Origin: Lacrimispora defluvii
GTDB taxonomy: Bacteria; Bacillota; Clostridia; Lachnospirales; Lachnospiraceae
Assembly (NCBI GenBank): GCA_013036995.1
Contig: JAAOXG010000003.1
Location: 92,699-156,698 of the forward strand
Reading direction: 5' to 3'
DNA length: 64,000 nucleotides
The notes beneath the pieces were generated by a model. The model made no database searches and was not told where the DNA came from. It saw only the letters and a program-made list of their open reading frames with translations. Made by a program: the position numbers and the translations under genes. Shown here in pieces: positions 1 to 9,061 of the stretch; the stretch's first letter is position 1; each line of letters starts with the position of its first letter.

Positions 1-729
1 ACCCATATTCTCAAACAGCATTCCCGGAATTAAAAGCTGCTTAATGCCATTTTTAGTCCGGCTGATCTTCTCAATCAGAGGTTCTCCGATAACCGGAATC
101 CTTGAAAGCGTATTGGTAACATGTTTCTTTAAATCCAGATATCCATTCCCAGTCCGTATACTGTTTAGATAGGAGGACATGCCGCCTACATTTTCGGATA
201 TGGACATATTATTGTCATTGAGAATAATAACGAAATTTTTCTTCATCTGGGCTGCATTATTCAGTGCTTCATATGCCATGCCTCCCGTCAGGGAACCGTC
301 ACCGATGACCGAAACTACAAAATGACCTTCCCCCAGCACATCTCTTGCCTGGGCAAGTCCCAGTCCGGCAGAAATAGAAGTAGAACTGTGCCCGGTATCA
401 AAGGCATCACAGGGGCTTTCCTTTCTCTTTGGAAAACCGCTCATGCCGCCGTACTGGCGCAGTTCATCAAATTCCATTCTTCTTCCGCTTAAGATCTTAT
501 GGGTATAGGACTGATGCCCTACATCCCAGACAATTTTGTCCATTGGCAGATCAAAAGCAAGATAAATTGCCATGGTCAGCTCCACCACTCCTAAATTGGA
601 GGCCAGATGACCGCCTGTGGTACTTATCTTTTCTATTAAAAAATCACGGATTTCCTGGCTTAATATATCAAGCTCCTGTTTGGAGAATTTCTTTATATCG
701 TCAGGTCCGTTAATCAGTTCCAGCATCAT
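1..729 (-). CDS. dxs: 1-deoxy-D-xylulose-5-phosphate synthase, N-terminal part (cut by window edge)
   Basis: Makes DXP from pyruvate and glyceraldehyde 3-phosphate, the first step of the MEP isoprenoid pathway and a donor for thiamine and pyridoxal synthesis. Only the first 243 codons are in the window; the frame stays open to base 1. Visible family features are the [12 protein letters not shown] segment, [12 protein letters not shown], and the thiamine-diphosphate site GDGSLTGG followed by EALNNA and LNDNNMSIS. An AAGGA precedes the first of two ATGs. It lies 14 bp after ispA, the usual clostridial order, so it is probably cotranscribed with nusB-xseA-xseB-ispA. Confidence 0.95.
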   Translation of the reverse strand, partial: MMLELINGPDDIKKFSKQELDILSQEIRDFLIEKISTTGGHLASNLGVVELTMAIYLAFDLPMDKIVWDVGHQSYTHKILSGRRMEFDELRQYGGMSGFPKRKESPCDAFDTGHSSTSISAGLGLAQARDVLGEGHFVVSVIGDGSLTGGMAYEALNNAAQMKKNFVIILNDNNMSISENVGGMSSYLNSIRTGNGYLDLKKHVTNTLSRIPVIGEPLIEKISRTKNGIKQLLIPGMLFENMG

Positions 730-743
730 AATTTTTTAATCCT

Positions 744-1631
744 TTATTTTTCCCGGTTAACCAGCATCCGGATCAGTTCTTCCAGAAAGCGGTTCTCTCC
801 CGGCAGCTTTTGAAGGCAGGCAACTGCTTCTGCGGAAATTCTCTCCACAGCCATCTTCGCCTGTTCCATTCCCTCCAATGTTACATAGGTGGTTTTATTG
901 TTCTTTTCATCGCTGAATACGGGTTTCCCTAAAATCTCTGCATTGCTGGTCACATCAAGAATATCATCCTGGATCTGAAAAGCAAGTCCGATTTTTGATG
1001 CCATCTCTTCCACTGCCTTTAACTCGTCTTCACTGGCTCCGCCAAGGAGCGCTCCGATCATCATGGACGCCTCTAAAAGAGCTCCGGTCTTTAACCGGTA
1101 GATAAAGTCAAGCTTATCGCCTGGAATCGGCTTTCCAGCCAGCTCCACGTCTACCGTCTGGCCGCCTATCATCCCGAATATACCCGTCTTTTGCGCAAGA
1201 ATCCCCATAGCTCTGGCGACCCGGTCCGGCCTGTCCGAAAATTCAAGTGCCTTCGCTGCCGTCTCCATGGAATAAATTAAAAGACCGTCACCTGCCAGCA
1301 CAGCCATATCATATCCAAATTTCACCCAGGCAGTGGGAAGTCCTCTGCGAAGGGTATCATTATCCATACAGGGAAGATCATCGTGAATCAGAGAAGAGGT
1401 ATGAATCATCTCTATGGCTGCCATAAATGGTTCTATCTCTTTTCCCATACCTCCAAAAAGGCAGTATGTCTCCCTCATCAGCATAGGACGCAGCCGCTTT
1501 CCGCCTGCCCGCATACTGTAATCCATTGCCTCAAGAACAGTGCTCTGATGTCCCTCTACAACCGGAAGGAAACTTTCCACAATCTCCCACACATCTTTGG
1601 TCCGTTTCAGCAACTCATCCTCAAAGTTCAT
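744..1631 (-). CDS. ispA: Polyprenyl (farnesyl/geranylgeranyl) diphosphate synthase
   Basis: Trans-isoprenyl diphosphate synthase that condenses IPP with allylic diphosphates. The first aspartate-rich motif is DDLPCMDND (DDxxxxD class) and the second is QIQDDILD; GGKRLRP and the MIGGQTVDVE region are also present. I chose the ATG at 1631 (protein begins MNFEDELL, 295 aa) because GGTGAAGAAC precedes it and it overlaps the xseB stop by 11 bp; a longer frame would extend into xseB. Chain length (C15 or C20) cannot be read with certainty. Operon: xseB upstream, dxs downstream. Confidence 0.93.
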   Translation of the reverse strand: MNFEDELLKRTKDVWEIVESFLPVVEGHQSTVLEAMDYSMRAGGKRLRPMLMRETYCLFGGMGKEIEPFMAAIEMIHTSSLIHDDLPCMDNDTLRRGLPTAWVKFGYDMAVLAGDGLLIYSMETAAKALEFSDRPDRVARAMGILAQKTGIFGMIGGQTVDVELAGKPIPGDKLDFIYRLKTGALLEASMMIGALLGGASEDELKAVEEMASKIGLAFQIQDDILDVTSNAEILGKPVFSDEKNNKTTYVTLEGMEQAKMAVERISAEAVACLQKLPGENRFLEELIRMLVNREK

Positions 1632-1833
1632 GTTCTTCACCGTTTTCCTCCAGTACAATTATCTTTTTTTCCACTTTATCTATTTTATCATTGCAGGACT
1701 TAACAAGTTTCATACCTGTTTCGTAGTATTCAAAGGATTCCTCTAAGGAGCTCTCTCCGCTTTCCAGCTTTTTGATCAGCTCCTCCAAGTCCTTTAAGGT
1801 CTCTTCAATGGTTCTTTCTTTTTTTACTGCCAT
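1621..1833 (-). CDS. xseB: Exodeoxyribonuclease VII small subunit
   Basis: 70-residue acidic helical protein, the normal XseB length. It binds XseA to form the ExoVII single-strand nuclease. The conserved core LEELIKKLESGESSLEES, followed by a charged tail, is typical. AAGGAG lies upstream of the ATG. It sits 14 bp after xseA and overlaps ispA by 11 bp, suggesting translational coupling. Confidence 0.95.
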   Translation of the reverse strand: MAVKKERTIEETLKDLEELIKKLESGESSLEESFEYYETGMKLVKSCNDKIDKVEKKIIVLEENGEEHEL

Positions 1834-1847
1834 AAGCCTGTTTCTCC

Positions 1848-3134
1848 TTATTTTTCTGCCTCCGGCACTGTTAGTGGCTCCACTCCTGATACCAGAGTAT
1901 GGATAGTTCCATCCCGTAATTTAAGACGAAGAGTATCTCCGGCCTTTACCTGCATGACAGAATCAATCCTGTGATTCCCTGAATCAGTGATAAAACCGTA
2001 GCCGCCGCCTATTTTAGCCAGCGGGGAACAGGCATGAAGGCGTCCGGCAAGAAGTTCCAGCCTGTGCCTGTCTCTTAAAGTCTGCTTCTCAATCAGCTGA
2101 CTCATCTTAACAGCGGATTCGTCAAGCTGCCTGCGCTCTGTCTCAATCTGCTTTAAAAGCAGGCTTTTCAGCTTCTCTTCCAGATCATGAAGACGCTGGC
2201 GCTGTTCACGAATACTTCGCTTTGGATCAAAGTACTTCAGCTTTAATCCATATTGGTTCACAGAGAAACGATACCGCTCCAGCTTTCGCTCCATCATGGT
2301 TTTTAATGTATACCGGATGCTCTCTGTCTGTTCTTTAAACTGTTTATAATCAAATACTGCCAGCTCCGCAGCTGCCGAAGGAGTAGGTGCCCTCATGTCC
2401 GCAACATAATCCGCAATGGTCACATCGGTTTCATGACCGACTGCAGAAATTACCGGTACCGAACAGTTAAATATTGCTCTGGCAACCGCTTCTTCATTAA
2501 AAGCCCATAAGTCTTCAATGGAGCCGCCCCCTCTTCCCACAATGAGAACATCAAGTCCCATCTGGTCTAAGGTCTCAATTCCTTTTACAATACTTTCTGC
2601 AGCACCGCTTCCCTGCACAAGAGCGGGGTAAAGATAGAGCTGCACAAAGGGGTTCCGCCTGGCGGATATATTCATAATATCCCGGATCGCAGCGCCTGTG
2701 GGGGCAGTTACCACACCCACACGACTTGCATATCCTGGAATTTCTTTCTTGTATTCAGGGGAAAACATTCCCATTTCTTCCAGTTCATTACGAAGCTTTA
2801 AAAAACGTTCGAATAAATCTCCCATTCCCTCTTTCGTAATTTCCTGGGCGTAAAGCTGATATCTTCCGTCTCTTTCATAAACTTCAACGCTTCCCTTTGC
2901 AACGATCTGCTGTCCTTCTTCCAGATGAAAGGAAAGACCTTTTCTGGATCCGGCAAACATCACTGCCGAAATAGAAGAGGCTTTGTCTTTTAAGGTAAAA
3001 TAGATATGACCGGAAGTATGATATTTGCAGTTGGACACTTCCCCTTTGATGGAAATCCGGTTCAGTGCAAAATCCTGGGCAAACATGTTTTTAATATAAG
3101 CATTGATCTGGGTTACGGAATAGATTCCTGCCAT
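1848..3134 (-). CDS. xseA: Exodeoxyribonuclease VII large subunit
   Basis: Catalytic subunit of ExoVII, 428 aa. The N-terminal OB-fold (about residues 5-100, with SVTQIN and GEVSN) binds single-stranded DNA. The catalytic domain shows VTAPTGAAIRDI, GRGGGSIEDLWAFNEE and SAVGHETD(V)TIAD. A long charged helical region follows, and the C terminus carries the usual small beta element (KIGGGYGFITD). It starts 2 bp after the nusB stop, indicating tight coupling within the operon. Confidence 0.96.
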   Translation of the reverse strand: MAGIYSVTQINAYIKNMFAQDFALNRISIKGEVSNCKYHTSGHIYFTLKDKASSISAVMFAGSRKGLSFHLEEGQQIVAKGSVEVYERDGRYQLYAQEITKEGMGDLFERFLKLRNELEEMGMFSPEYKKEIPGYASRVGVVTAPTGAAIRDIMNISARRNPFVQLYLYPALVQGSGAAESIVKGIETLDQMGLDVLIVGRGGGSIEDLWAFNEEAVARAIFNCSVPVISAVGHETDVTIADYVADMRAPTPSAAAELAVFDYKQFKEQTESIRYTLKTMMERKLERYRFSVNQYGLKLKYFDPKRSIREQRQRLHDLEEKLKSLLLKQIETERRQLDESAVKMSQLIEKQTLRDRHRLELLAGRLHACSPLAKIGGGYGFITDSGNHRIDSVMQVKAGDTLRLKLRDGTIHTLVSGVEPLTVPEAEK

Positions 3135-3136
3135 AC

Positions 3137-3580
3137 TTACACCAGCTTTGCAAGAACTCCGTTAATGAAAGCCGGAGCTTCGTTTCCGCCGTATTTTTTA
3201 CCCAGTTCTACCGCTTCGTTGATGGCTACCTTTTCCGGCACCTCATCATCGAATAAGATCTCATAAAGAGCAAGGCGGAGAATAGTTAATTCCGCTCTTC
3301 CCATACGTTTTGTCTTCCACCCTTCTGCCACTTCATTGATTTTTTCATCCAGTTCGGGAATTTTATTCATAATTGCTTCTGTCTTTTCTTTTAAGAAAGC
3401 AGAATTCTCTTCACTCATATCCACATCATGAACGATCTCTTCCACACCTTCCGTATTGAGATCATCCTCTTTTGGTTCCTCAAAATATTGATTAATCTGC
3501 CAAAGCTTCTCCTCTGCGGGGTGAAAATCAGCGCAGAAAAGCATCTTAAAGCAGTGTTCACGCATTTTACTTCTGGTCAT
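3137..3580 (-). CDS. nusB: Transcription antitermination factor NusB
   Basis: 147-residue all-helical RNA-binding protein that with NusE/S10 supports rRNA antitermination. Family features are the start MTRSKMREHCFKMLF and the C-terminal block VAINEAVELGKKYGG..APAFINGVLAKL. AGGAGG precedes the ATG. An acidic insertion (about residues 30-60) is a little longer than usual. It is the first gene of nusB-xseA-xseB-ispA-dxs, and its promoter is presumably in the 103 bp upstream, though I see no clear one. Confidence 0.95.
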   Translation of the reverse strand: MTRSKMREHCFKMLFCADFHPAEEKLWQINQYFEEPKEDDLNTEGVEEIVHDVDMSEENSAFLKEKTEAIMNKIPELDEKINEVAEGWKTKRMGRAELTILRLALYEILFDDEVPEKVAINEAVELGKKYGGNEAPAFINGVLAKLV

Positions 3581-3683
3581 TTACCATGGTCCTCCTATTG
3601 GTGATTTAACTGGACGTTTGGAATCATTATACCTTAACAGGGTTTTTTATACAATAGAAACTTTTGCGTGCCTGTATGGAATG

Positions 3684-5111
3684 TTAATTGGTAACAGCGT
3701 ACTGGTTTTTTCCTTTTCCCTTCGCTTCGTATAATGCCTGATCTGCCCTTTTTAAGATGGCATCGTATTCTGTTTCATTCTCTCCAATCAAAGTAATTCC
3801 GATACTGGCATGTACTTTTCCTGAAACATGAAATGCATTAATAATACGCTGGGCAATTGCTTCGGGCTGTTTCCTTCCTCTCATTCCGTAAAGCCAGATA
3901 CAGAATTCATCTCCTCCGAACCGGACAATTACATCCTCCTGTCTGGTGCAGGCACTTAATATCTGTCCCGCCTGAACCAGAACCAGATCCCCTTTATGGT
4001 GACCAAAGGTATCGTTTATTTTCTTAAAATCATCGATGTCAAGGAACATACATGCATAAAAGCGGTTTTTTCCGCCGGCTTTTAATCCATGCTCCACCAG
4101 TTTTCTTGCCGTTTCTCTGGTATAAACTCCTGTTAAATAATCCTTCTGCAGTCTCTTTTCTTCTTTTTTTCTGGTGTGAACAATTAAAAGGGTCAGGATC
4201 ACTCCACAAAGCAGAAGGAAGGTTGATCCTTCTATAAATTTTGCAGAAAGGGATTTGATCTTATGAAACGTATTCTCATATCCTTCCGTCTCCACAAGGG
4301 TAGCCATATACCAGTCATTGATCCCCATGGGCTGGTAATAAAGAAGGCGGCGGTAATCATTTTCATAATAAGTAATATAACCGGACAGACCCTGGCTGAT
4401 TTCGGCTTCCATCTCCGAAAAAGTCTCACCCGGTCCAAATTCCCTGGTTTTAAGCATCTCAAACAGAGAAATCTGATTTTCACACGCCGTACAGGAAATC
4501 AAAATCTCTCCATCTTTTTGGAATATCATGTTGGCACCGTAGCGGCTTAAATCCGTATCGCTTAAATACTGCTTCAGCTTATCAGAAGACAACTCCAGAC
4601 ACGCCGCACCCTTAACAACGCCGTCTCTGATAATGGGGACGGTTAAAACGATACTGTCCTGGCCCTTAAAGCTTTCTTTCAGCAATCCGGATATATTCTT
4701 TTCACCGTCTAACGCTTTTTTATAATAGTCACGGGAAGAAATATCCTGGGTTTCACGATTACCATAATAAAGAATACCTGACCTATCTGCAACACCAAAC
4801 CGGGAATCTTCTTTTTCGTAATCCTGCACCTGCTGCCACCACTGTTCGTTGCCTGAGCCATCCGGCAGATCACAGTAAAATGCAAACAATTCCAGCCATT
4901 CGAATTTGGTCTGTATCATGGATTCTATATAATTCAGTGCTTTATCATTCTTCTGCTTTAAATCTCTGTGGGTCTGCTGAAACAGACTCTGTTCCACTTC
5001 ATGAAAATAATAGAAGTTTAAAACGCAGATTCCGATAATCACAGATATCACAAGACTTGCCAGGATCAGCAACCCCGGCGGATAGTGCCCCCCGTTTCTA
5101 CGATTCATCAT
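3684..5111 (-). CDS. Membrane diguanylate cyclase with extracytoplasmic Cache sensor
   Basis: Makes cyclic di-GMP. Layout: an N-terminal membrane helix (about residues 10-33), a roughly 260-residue extracytoplasmic Cache-type region, a second membrane helix near residue 300, then a GGDEF domain. The active-site motif is GGDEF, and an RxxD (RQED) five residues before it is the product-inhibition I-site, so both activity and feedback control look intact. I use the ATG at 5111, which has AGGTG upstream; a GTG 12 bp earlier is possible. The gene sits between nusB and the asp23/spoIIIA block, bounded by a terminator at 5210-5255. The ligand is unknown. Confidence 0.88.
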   Translation of the reverse strand: MMNRRNGGHYPPGLLILASLVISVIIGICVLNFYYFHEVEQSLFQQTHRDLKQKNDKALNYIESMIQTKFEWLELFAFYCDLPDGSGNEQWWQQVQDYEKEDSRFGVADRSGILYYGNRETQDISSRDYYKKALDGEKNISGLLKESFKGQDSIVLTVPIIRDGVVKGAACLELSSDKLKQYLSDTDLSRYGANMIFQKDGEILISCTACENQISLFEMLKTREFGPGETFSEMEAEISQGLSGYITYYENDYRRLLYYQPMGINDWYMATLVETEGYENTFHKIKSLSAKFIEGSTFLLLCGVILTLLIVHTRKKEEKRLQKDYLTGVYTRETARKLVEHGLKAGGKNRFYACMFLDIDDFKKINDTFGHHKGDLVLVQAGQILSACTRQEDVIVRFGGDEFCIWLYGMRGRKQPEAIAQRIINAFHVSGKVHASIGITLIGENETEYDAILKRADQALYEAKGKGKNQYAVTN

Positions 5112-5209
5112 ATTTAAAAACACCTGTCCTTAAGAATCTTTCGATTCACAATATCGTCCATTATAAATCCTGTCCTATATCATTACAAGGATAATTTCAT
5201 CTTTTCGGT

Positions 5210-5255
5210 AAAAAAAACAGCGGGAATGAACCGAATGACCGGTTATTCCCGCTGT
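5210..5255 (-). terminator. Rho-independent terminator after the Asp23 gene
   Basis: Inverted repeat ACAGCGGGAAT / ATTCCCGCTGT (5217-5227 and 5245-5255). Read on the minus strand it is followed by a run of Ts. It separates the Asp23/spoIIIA transcript from the diguanylate cyclase gene. Confidence 0.85.
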
Positions 5256-5266
5256 AAATTATAATT

Positions 5267-5653
5267 TTATTTGTTCTCATCCAGTGCAACACCGGCAATC
5301 CGGATGTTCACATCAAGAACGGAAAGACCAGTCATGTTCTCAATGGCATTCTGCACCTTTTCCTGAACTTTTTCACTGACGGTTGGGATACTGTAACCAT
5401 ATTTTATGTTTAAGGACAAATCTACGGAAACATGTTCCTCTGTCAGTTCCACTTTGACACCTTTGGATAAGTTTTTCATGCCCAGCTTCGCCACCAGTTC
5501 GTTGGTGATGTTGCCTGCCATGGAATCCACACCATCTACTTCCGTCGCAGCAAGACCTGCGATGATCGCGACTACATCATCTGCGATCTGAACTTCGCCG
5601 ATTTTATCTTTTTCATATACTTTATGAGTATTTCTGTTTTCCAATTCTGCCAC
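5267..5653 (-). CDS. Asp23/Gls24 family envelope stress protein
   Basis: 128-residue Asp23-family protein (DUF322). These proteins sit at the membrane and are linked to cell-envelope stress; precise function is not established. Family signs are GEVQIADDVVAIIAGLAATEVDGV and the IKYGYSIPTVSEKVQEKV block. I chose the GTG start at 5653 because AGGAGGGAATCGAA lies directly before it; the longer frame to 5722 has no such site. It follows spoIIIAH by 76 bp, a conserved clostridial position, and ends at the terminator 5210-5255. Confidence 0.9.
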   Translation of the reverse strand: MAELENRNTHKVYEKDKIGEVQIADDVVAIIAGLAATEVDGVDSMAGNITNELVAKLGMKNLSKGVKVELTEEHVSVDLSLNIKYGYSIPTVSEKVQEKVQNAIENMTGLSVLDVNIRIAGVALDENK

Positions 5654-5729
5654 TTCGATTCCCTCCTGTTTAGTATTTCTGGGTTCTGAAATCATTATAG
5701 CAAAATTGTCAACTGTTTGCAAAGGCTTT

Positions 5730-6587
5730 TTACTCTTCCAGTTTCATGAGAGTAATAACAATGCTCTCTGCTCCCACTTCGGTTTTTCTCTTTACGATAT
5801 CTTCAATCTGGGCACGCTGGGGATCTGTAATGCTGGCGGCATTGATGACAACATCAACTTTTCCATTTGAAATGCTGACAACCGGATCTGCAAATCCTTT
5901 TGCAAGAAGAAGGGTTTCTGCTGCATTCTCCTTCTCGGCAATGGCTGTCATATCAACCATCTGCTGAATGGCCTGCTGTTTGGCAGCCTCTTCAATGTTT
6001 GGATTGTTGATTAAGTTCATCAGAGTTTCTTTATTTCTGGCCCTTACCTGTTCTCTGTTTAACTGCACGCTTGATATGTAATCTGCTACGTTCATGCCGC
6101 TGGTTAAAACAGCCTCTCCAGGATTGTCAAGACCGGTATCAGCTGCCTTTGTTTCACCTTCTGCAAGGCTGGCTGCTGCCTGGGTCTCACCTGCTGCAAG
6201 ACTTTGAGCTGTTTCGTTCCCGGCTGCTACCTGGGTACTTCCGGCCGCTGTCTTATCTGCGCTGCCCGCAGAATCGGCTGCTGCCAGTTTGTCAATATCT
6301 GCGGCATCCTGATCCAGACTGGCGATATCCTTGCTGGAATCACTGCCATTTAATGCCTGGTTCTCTGCTAAAATGTCTTCTTCGGATATGTCAGTCATTC
6401 CGGCTTCATACACATCGGTTCCGGAGGCTGCATCCTGCTTTCCGGCATAATTTAAATATCCGGCGGCAGCAATCATGACTGCCAGAGTTGTAATGATAAT
6501 CTGGTTTCTTCGAAACAGTTTCTTCATATCCATTTTCTTTGGGGTTTTCGGGACATTGGGTTCATTGCTTGTTTTCCAACTTTTCAT
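5730..6587 (-). CDS. spoIIIAH: Stage III sporulation protein AH
   Basis: Mother-cell component of the SpoIIIA-SpoIIQ channel, related to YscJ/FliF ring proteins. 285 aa: a short cytoplasmic basic segment, one membrane helix (about residues 27-45), a long low-complexity Ala/Ser/Gly linker (about 60-165), then the ring-building domain with NREQVRARNKETLMNLI and the C-terminal ADPVVSISNGKVDVVI. AGGAG lies 8 nt before the ATG at 6587, so I prefer it to the GTG at 6596. The alanine-rich linker is longer than in Bacillus SpoIIIAH. Last gene of the spoIIIA operon. Confidence 0.92.
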   Translation of the reverse strand: MKSWKTSNEPNVPKTPKKMDMKKLFRRNQIIITTLAVMIAAAGYLNYAGKQDAASGTDVYEAGMTDISEEDILAENQALNGSDSSKDIASLDQDAADIDKLAAADSAGSADKTAAGSTQVAAGNETAQSLAAGETQAAASLAEGETKAADTGLDNPGEAVLTSGMNVADYISSVQLNREQVRARNKETLMNLINNPNIEEAAKQQAIQQMVDMTAIAEKENAAETLLLAKGFADPVVSISNGKVDVVINAASITDPQRAQIEDIVKRKTEVGAESIVITLMKLEE

Positions 6588-6602
6588 ACCTGACACTCCT
6601 TT

Positions 6603-7235
6603 TTATTCCACCCTCTTTAATACTTTTATTTTATGTGGGGGCAGGTTAAATAATGCTTCCATGGCACTGGAAATTTCAGCTTTTACCGTAGGACTGCCTC
6701 CGCCCTGGGCACTGATAATAATTCCTTCTATTTCAGGACGTATTTCTTTCTCCACAATGGGAGCTGTATTTTCTCCCTGACCGGTAAGAATGGTACTCTC
6801 TTTTAATTCTGCGCTTGTAATCTTTCTCGATCCTCCCGATGTGTCATTTTCTTCGGTTGAGGAATTTGAGTTATCTTTATCCACTCTCAGTACCTTTTCC
6901 CCTGAAGATTTTACTACAATGAGCACATCAACCTGACCGACTCCATCCACGGTTTTTAATATTTTTTTCACCCTGGCTTCCAGTTCTTCTTCATAAGTGC
7001 GGTCAGCGGAAACGGAAGCGGCCGCATCTCCGTCTGCAGGCTGTGTTACAATTCCCTGCTGTAAAGTGGATTGCTTATTATTTTCTTTCTGCGCAGTCTT
7101 TTCCACTTTCTTTGCAATTCCGGGACCAGAAGGAAATGTAAGGATCAGGATCATCATTCCAACCGCCAGCAGGATTAACAATTTATCCTTACCCATCTTC
7201 CATTTGAATTTCAATATCCTGTTCCTCCAATCCAT
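6603..7235 (-). CDS. spoIIIAG: Stage III sporulation protein AG
   Basis: Ring-forming subunit of the forespore-mother-cell channel. Short basic N terminus, one membrane helix, linker, then a domain with VDGVGQVDVLIVVKSSGEKV and a C-terminal GIIISAQGGGSPTVKAEIS region matching SpoIIIAG. The start is uncertain: ATG at 7235 lies 13 nt after AGGAGG and leaves a normal cytoplasmic leader, but ATG at 7196 (inside the ATGGGTAA overlap with spoIIIAF) is possible. The chosen start overlaps spoIIIAF by 47 bp. Confidence 0.88.
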   Translation of the reverse strand: MDWRNRILKFKWKMGKDKLLILLAVGMMILILTFPSGPGIAKKVEKTAQKENNKQSTLQQGIVTQPADGDAAASVSADRTYEEELEARVKKILKTVDGVGQVDVLIVVKSSGEKVLRVDKDNSNSSTEENDTSGGSRKITSAELKESTILTGQGENTAPIVEKEIRPEIEGIIISAQGGGSPTVKAEISSAMEALFNLPPHKIKVLKRVE

Positions 7236-7866
7236 AATATTCCGCAATCCTCCTTCTAAGACCAGATAGACTGGAATTTTCTTTCTGCTCTTCTTTTTTT
7301 CCGTCTTCCGGCTTTATTTCAGCACTTTGATCCGATTCTTTCCCAGTTATTTTAATATTTTTTATTTCCTCAACCTTCTTAACAGGATTCATTTTACTGC
7401 CAACAGAAGCTGCTTCCTCTGCCTGCATTTCCTCTTTTCCAGAGGTGAGCACAAGGGAAACCTTTACCACATGACCGAACCGGTCACTGGACTGATCACT
7501 GTTAATTTCTGCACTGGTTTCTTTGCAGGAAAAACCTGCTGTCTGCGCCATGGTCTCCAAATCAGTTCCCACTGCTTTTTCGTAACCGGAAATCATTCGT
7601 TTCAGTCTGGTTTCCTCCATTTTTGAAACTTTTCCGGTTAACTCGCCTGCTTCCTTTTTAAGGCTTATTGCTTCAAATGAATAGGCCAGTTTATCATCCA
7701 GTCTTAATCCGCCTGTAACGGGCTTTAACACAAGAAGAATCAGCACCATACCGGCAAAGAATTTGACGTATTTTTCATACTTTTTATTCTGCAGAAGATT
7801 TTCTACCACAGTTATAAAGATCAGGTAATAAGTTATATTTCTGATCCATTCATATAATTGATCCAT
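7189..7866 (-). CDS. spoIIIAF: Stage III sporulation protein AF
   Basis: Membrane protein with two N-terminal hydrophobic helices (ITYYLIFITVVENLL and FFAGMVLILLVLKPV) followed by a long soluble charged region that ends with LRRRIAEYYGLEEQDIEIQ, the typical SpoIIIAF ending. I use the ATG at 7866 (MDQLYEWIRN), 5 bp after the spoIIIAE stop; longer frames run into that gene. Required for channel assembly during engulfment, as known for the family. Confidence 0.9.
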   Translation of the reverse strand: MDQLYEWIRNITYYLIFITVVENLLQNKKYEKYVKFFAGMVLILLVLKPVTGGLRLDDKLAYSFEAISLKKEAGELTGKVSKMEETRLKRMISGYEKAVGTDLETMAQTAGFSCKETSAEINSDQSSDRFGHVVKVSLVLTSGKEEMQAEEAASVGSKMNPVKKVEEIKNIKITGKESDQSAEIKPEDGKKEEQKENSSLSGLRRRIAEYYGLEEQDIEIQMEDG

Positions 7867-7871
7867 GCCAC

Positions 7872-9047
7872 TCACCCGGTATAATAGGTTACATTGGTAG
7901 AAGCACACACAAGTGCTATGGTAACGATAAATAAAATCATGCAGGATACAGCAACGGACAAAAGCATTTTATGTCCCTTTGCCATATCGGAAATGCAGGA
8001 TATAATCCGTTTATCACAGACCGGCTGCAAAAGAGCTGCCACACATTGATAAAATAACATTAAGATAACAAGCTTTAGGATGGGAACGATGGTAAGAATA
8101 ATAAGAATCAGGATACCGGCTGCTCCAATGGTATTCTTAATCAGTACACCAGAGCCTAATACCATCTGGGCCACAGAGCTGACCCCCTGTCCAATACCTG
8201 GAATCGCGCCCACCAGTTTCTGAAGCGCTCCCGTCTTTAAGGAATCCACATAAGGAAGCACCATGGACTGGATCATCTGGAATCCCAGTACCAGTCCGAC
8301 TAAAGTCTTTAAGCTCCAGGAAACCACCTGCTCTAACAGTTCAGTGAGCTTTGATAACATGTCTTCTTTTGCAATATGGCCAGCCATAACCAGAAGAGCG
8401 TATACACGGATCAGTGACAGCAGTACCGTTCCTAAAAGCCACTGGGAGGCGGATAAGATAACCAGGGTAAACTCATAAGATGCCACTGCGGTGGCACTGC
8501 TTCCCGCAAATGCCGCCGCCAGAAAATACGCAGGCATCAGCACTCTCATAAATCCCAGTATCTGGTTAACCACGCCGCTTACAATGGAAATGCTGGTAAA
8601 AAAGCTGGCTGCCAGATAGGTGAACAGTAATAAATAAGTAACAAAAAAACCTGTTTCGGAGATCTGACTTCCTGTAAATACACTGGAAAAATTAGAAAAG
8701 ACAGCCCCGATAATGCCAAGTACAAGAATCTGGCCCATCATATGCCCGCTGCTTTCGATTTCGCCCATCAGCATTTTTTTAAGCGCTTTTCCAGTCTGGC
8801 TGAGTACATCATTTAACTTCCCATCCATAAGACTTTTCATTAAATCCTGAAAGGAAAGATTAAGCCCCTGATTATCATTTCTCTGATCCAGAAATTTCTG
8901 AATGTCAGTCAGATCATACTGATCCAGATCAAGCCCCTGGGTGACCTCTGTTTCCTGCTCTTTTGGCGGAGCCTCCGCTCCCCAGGAAATACTGCCGGGA
9001 AAAAGAAAACACAGAAGACACAGAAGAAATAAAAACCTTCTTTTCAT
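7872..9047 (-). CDS. spoIIIAE: Stage III sporulation protein AE
   Basis: Polytopic membrane protein of the SpoIIIA complex, 391 aa with a cleavable signal peptide (MKRRFLFLLCLLCFLF ... SWGAEA) and about eight membrane segments. The conserved GAIPGIGQGVSSVAQMVLGSG loop is visible. AGGAGGAAGGAAC precedes the ATG at 9047; the upstream in-frame ATG at 9065 overlaps spoIIIAD but lacks a better site. Inner-membrane partner of the channel in the mother cell. Confidence 0.93.
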   Translation of the reverse strand: MKRRFLFLLCLLCFLFPGSISWGAEAPPKEQETEVTQGLDLDQYDLTDIQKFLDQRNDNQGLNLSFQDLMKSLMDGKLNDVLSQTGKALKKMLMGEIESSGHMMGQILVLGIIGAVFSNFSSVFTGSQISETGFFVTYLLLFTYLAASFFTSISIVSGVVNQILGFMRVLMPAYFLAAAFAGSSATAVASYEFTLVILSASQWLLGTVLLSLIRVYALLVMAGHIAKEDMLSKLTELLEQVVSWSLKTLVGLVLGFQMIQSMVLPYVDSLKTGALQKLVGAIPGIGQGVSSVAQMVLGSGVLIKNTIGAAGILILIILTIVPILKLVILMLFYQCVAALLQPVCDKRIISCISDMAKGHKMLLSVAVSCMILFIVTIALVCASTNVTYYTG

Positions 9048-9061
9048 GTTCCTTCCTCCTG

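Noticed and set aside
6071..6478. 135-codon plus-strand frame across spoIIIAH
   Set aside because: Arises from the repetitive Ala/Ser linker read backwards; composition is rich in Leu, Arg and His, unlike a real protein.
5730..6587. Alanine-rich SpoIIIAH linker as tandem repeat or phase-variable tract
   Set aside because: The segment is low-complexity but not an exact nucleotide repeat.
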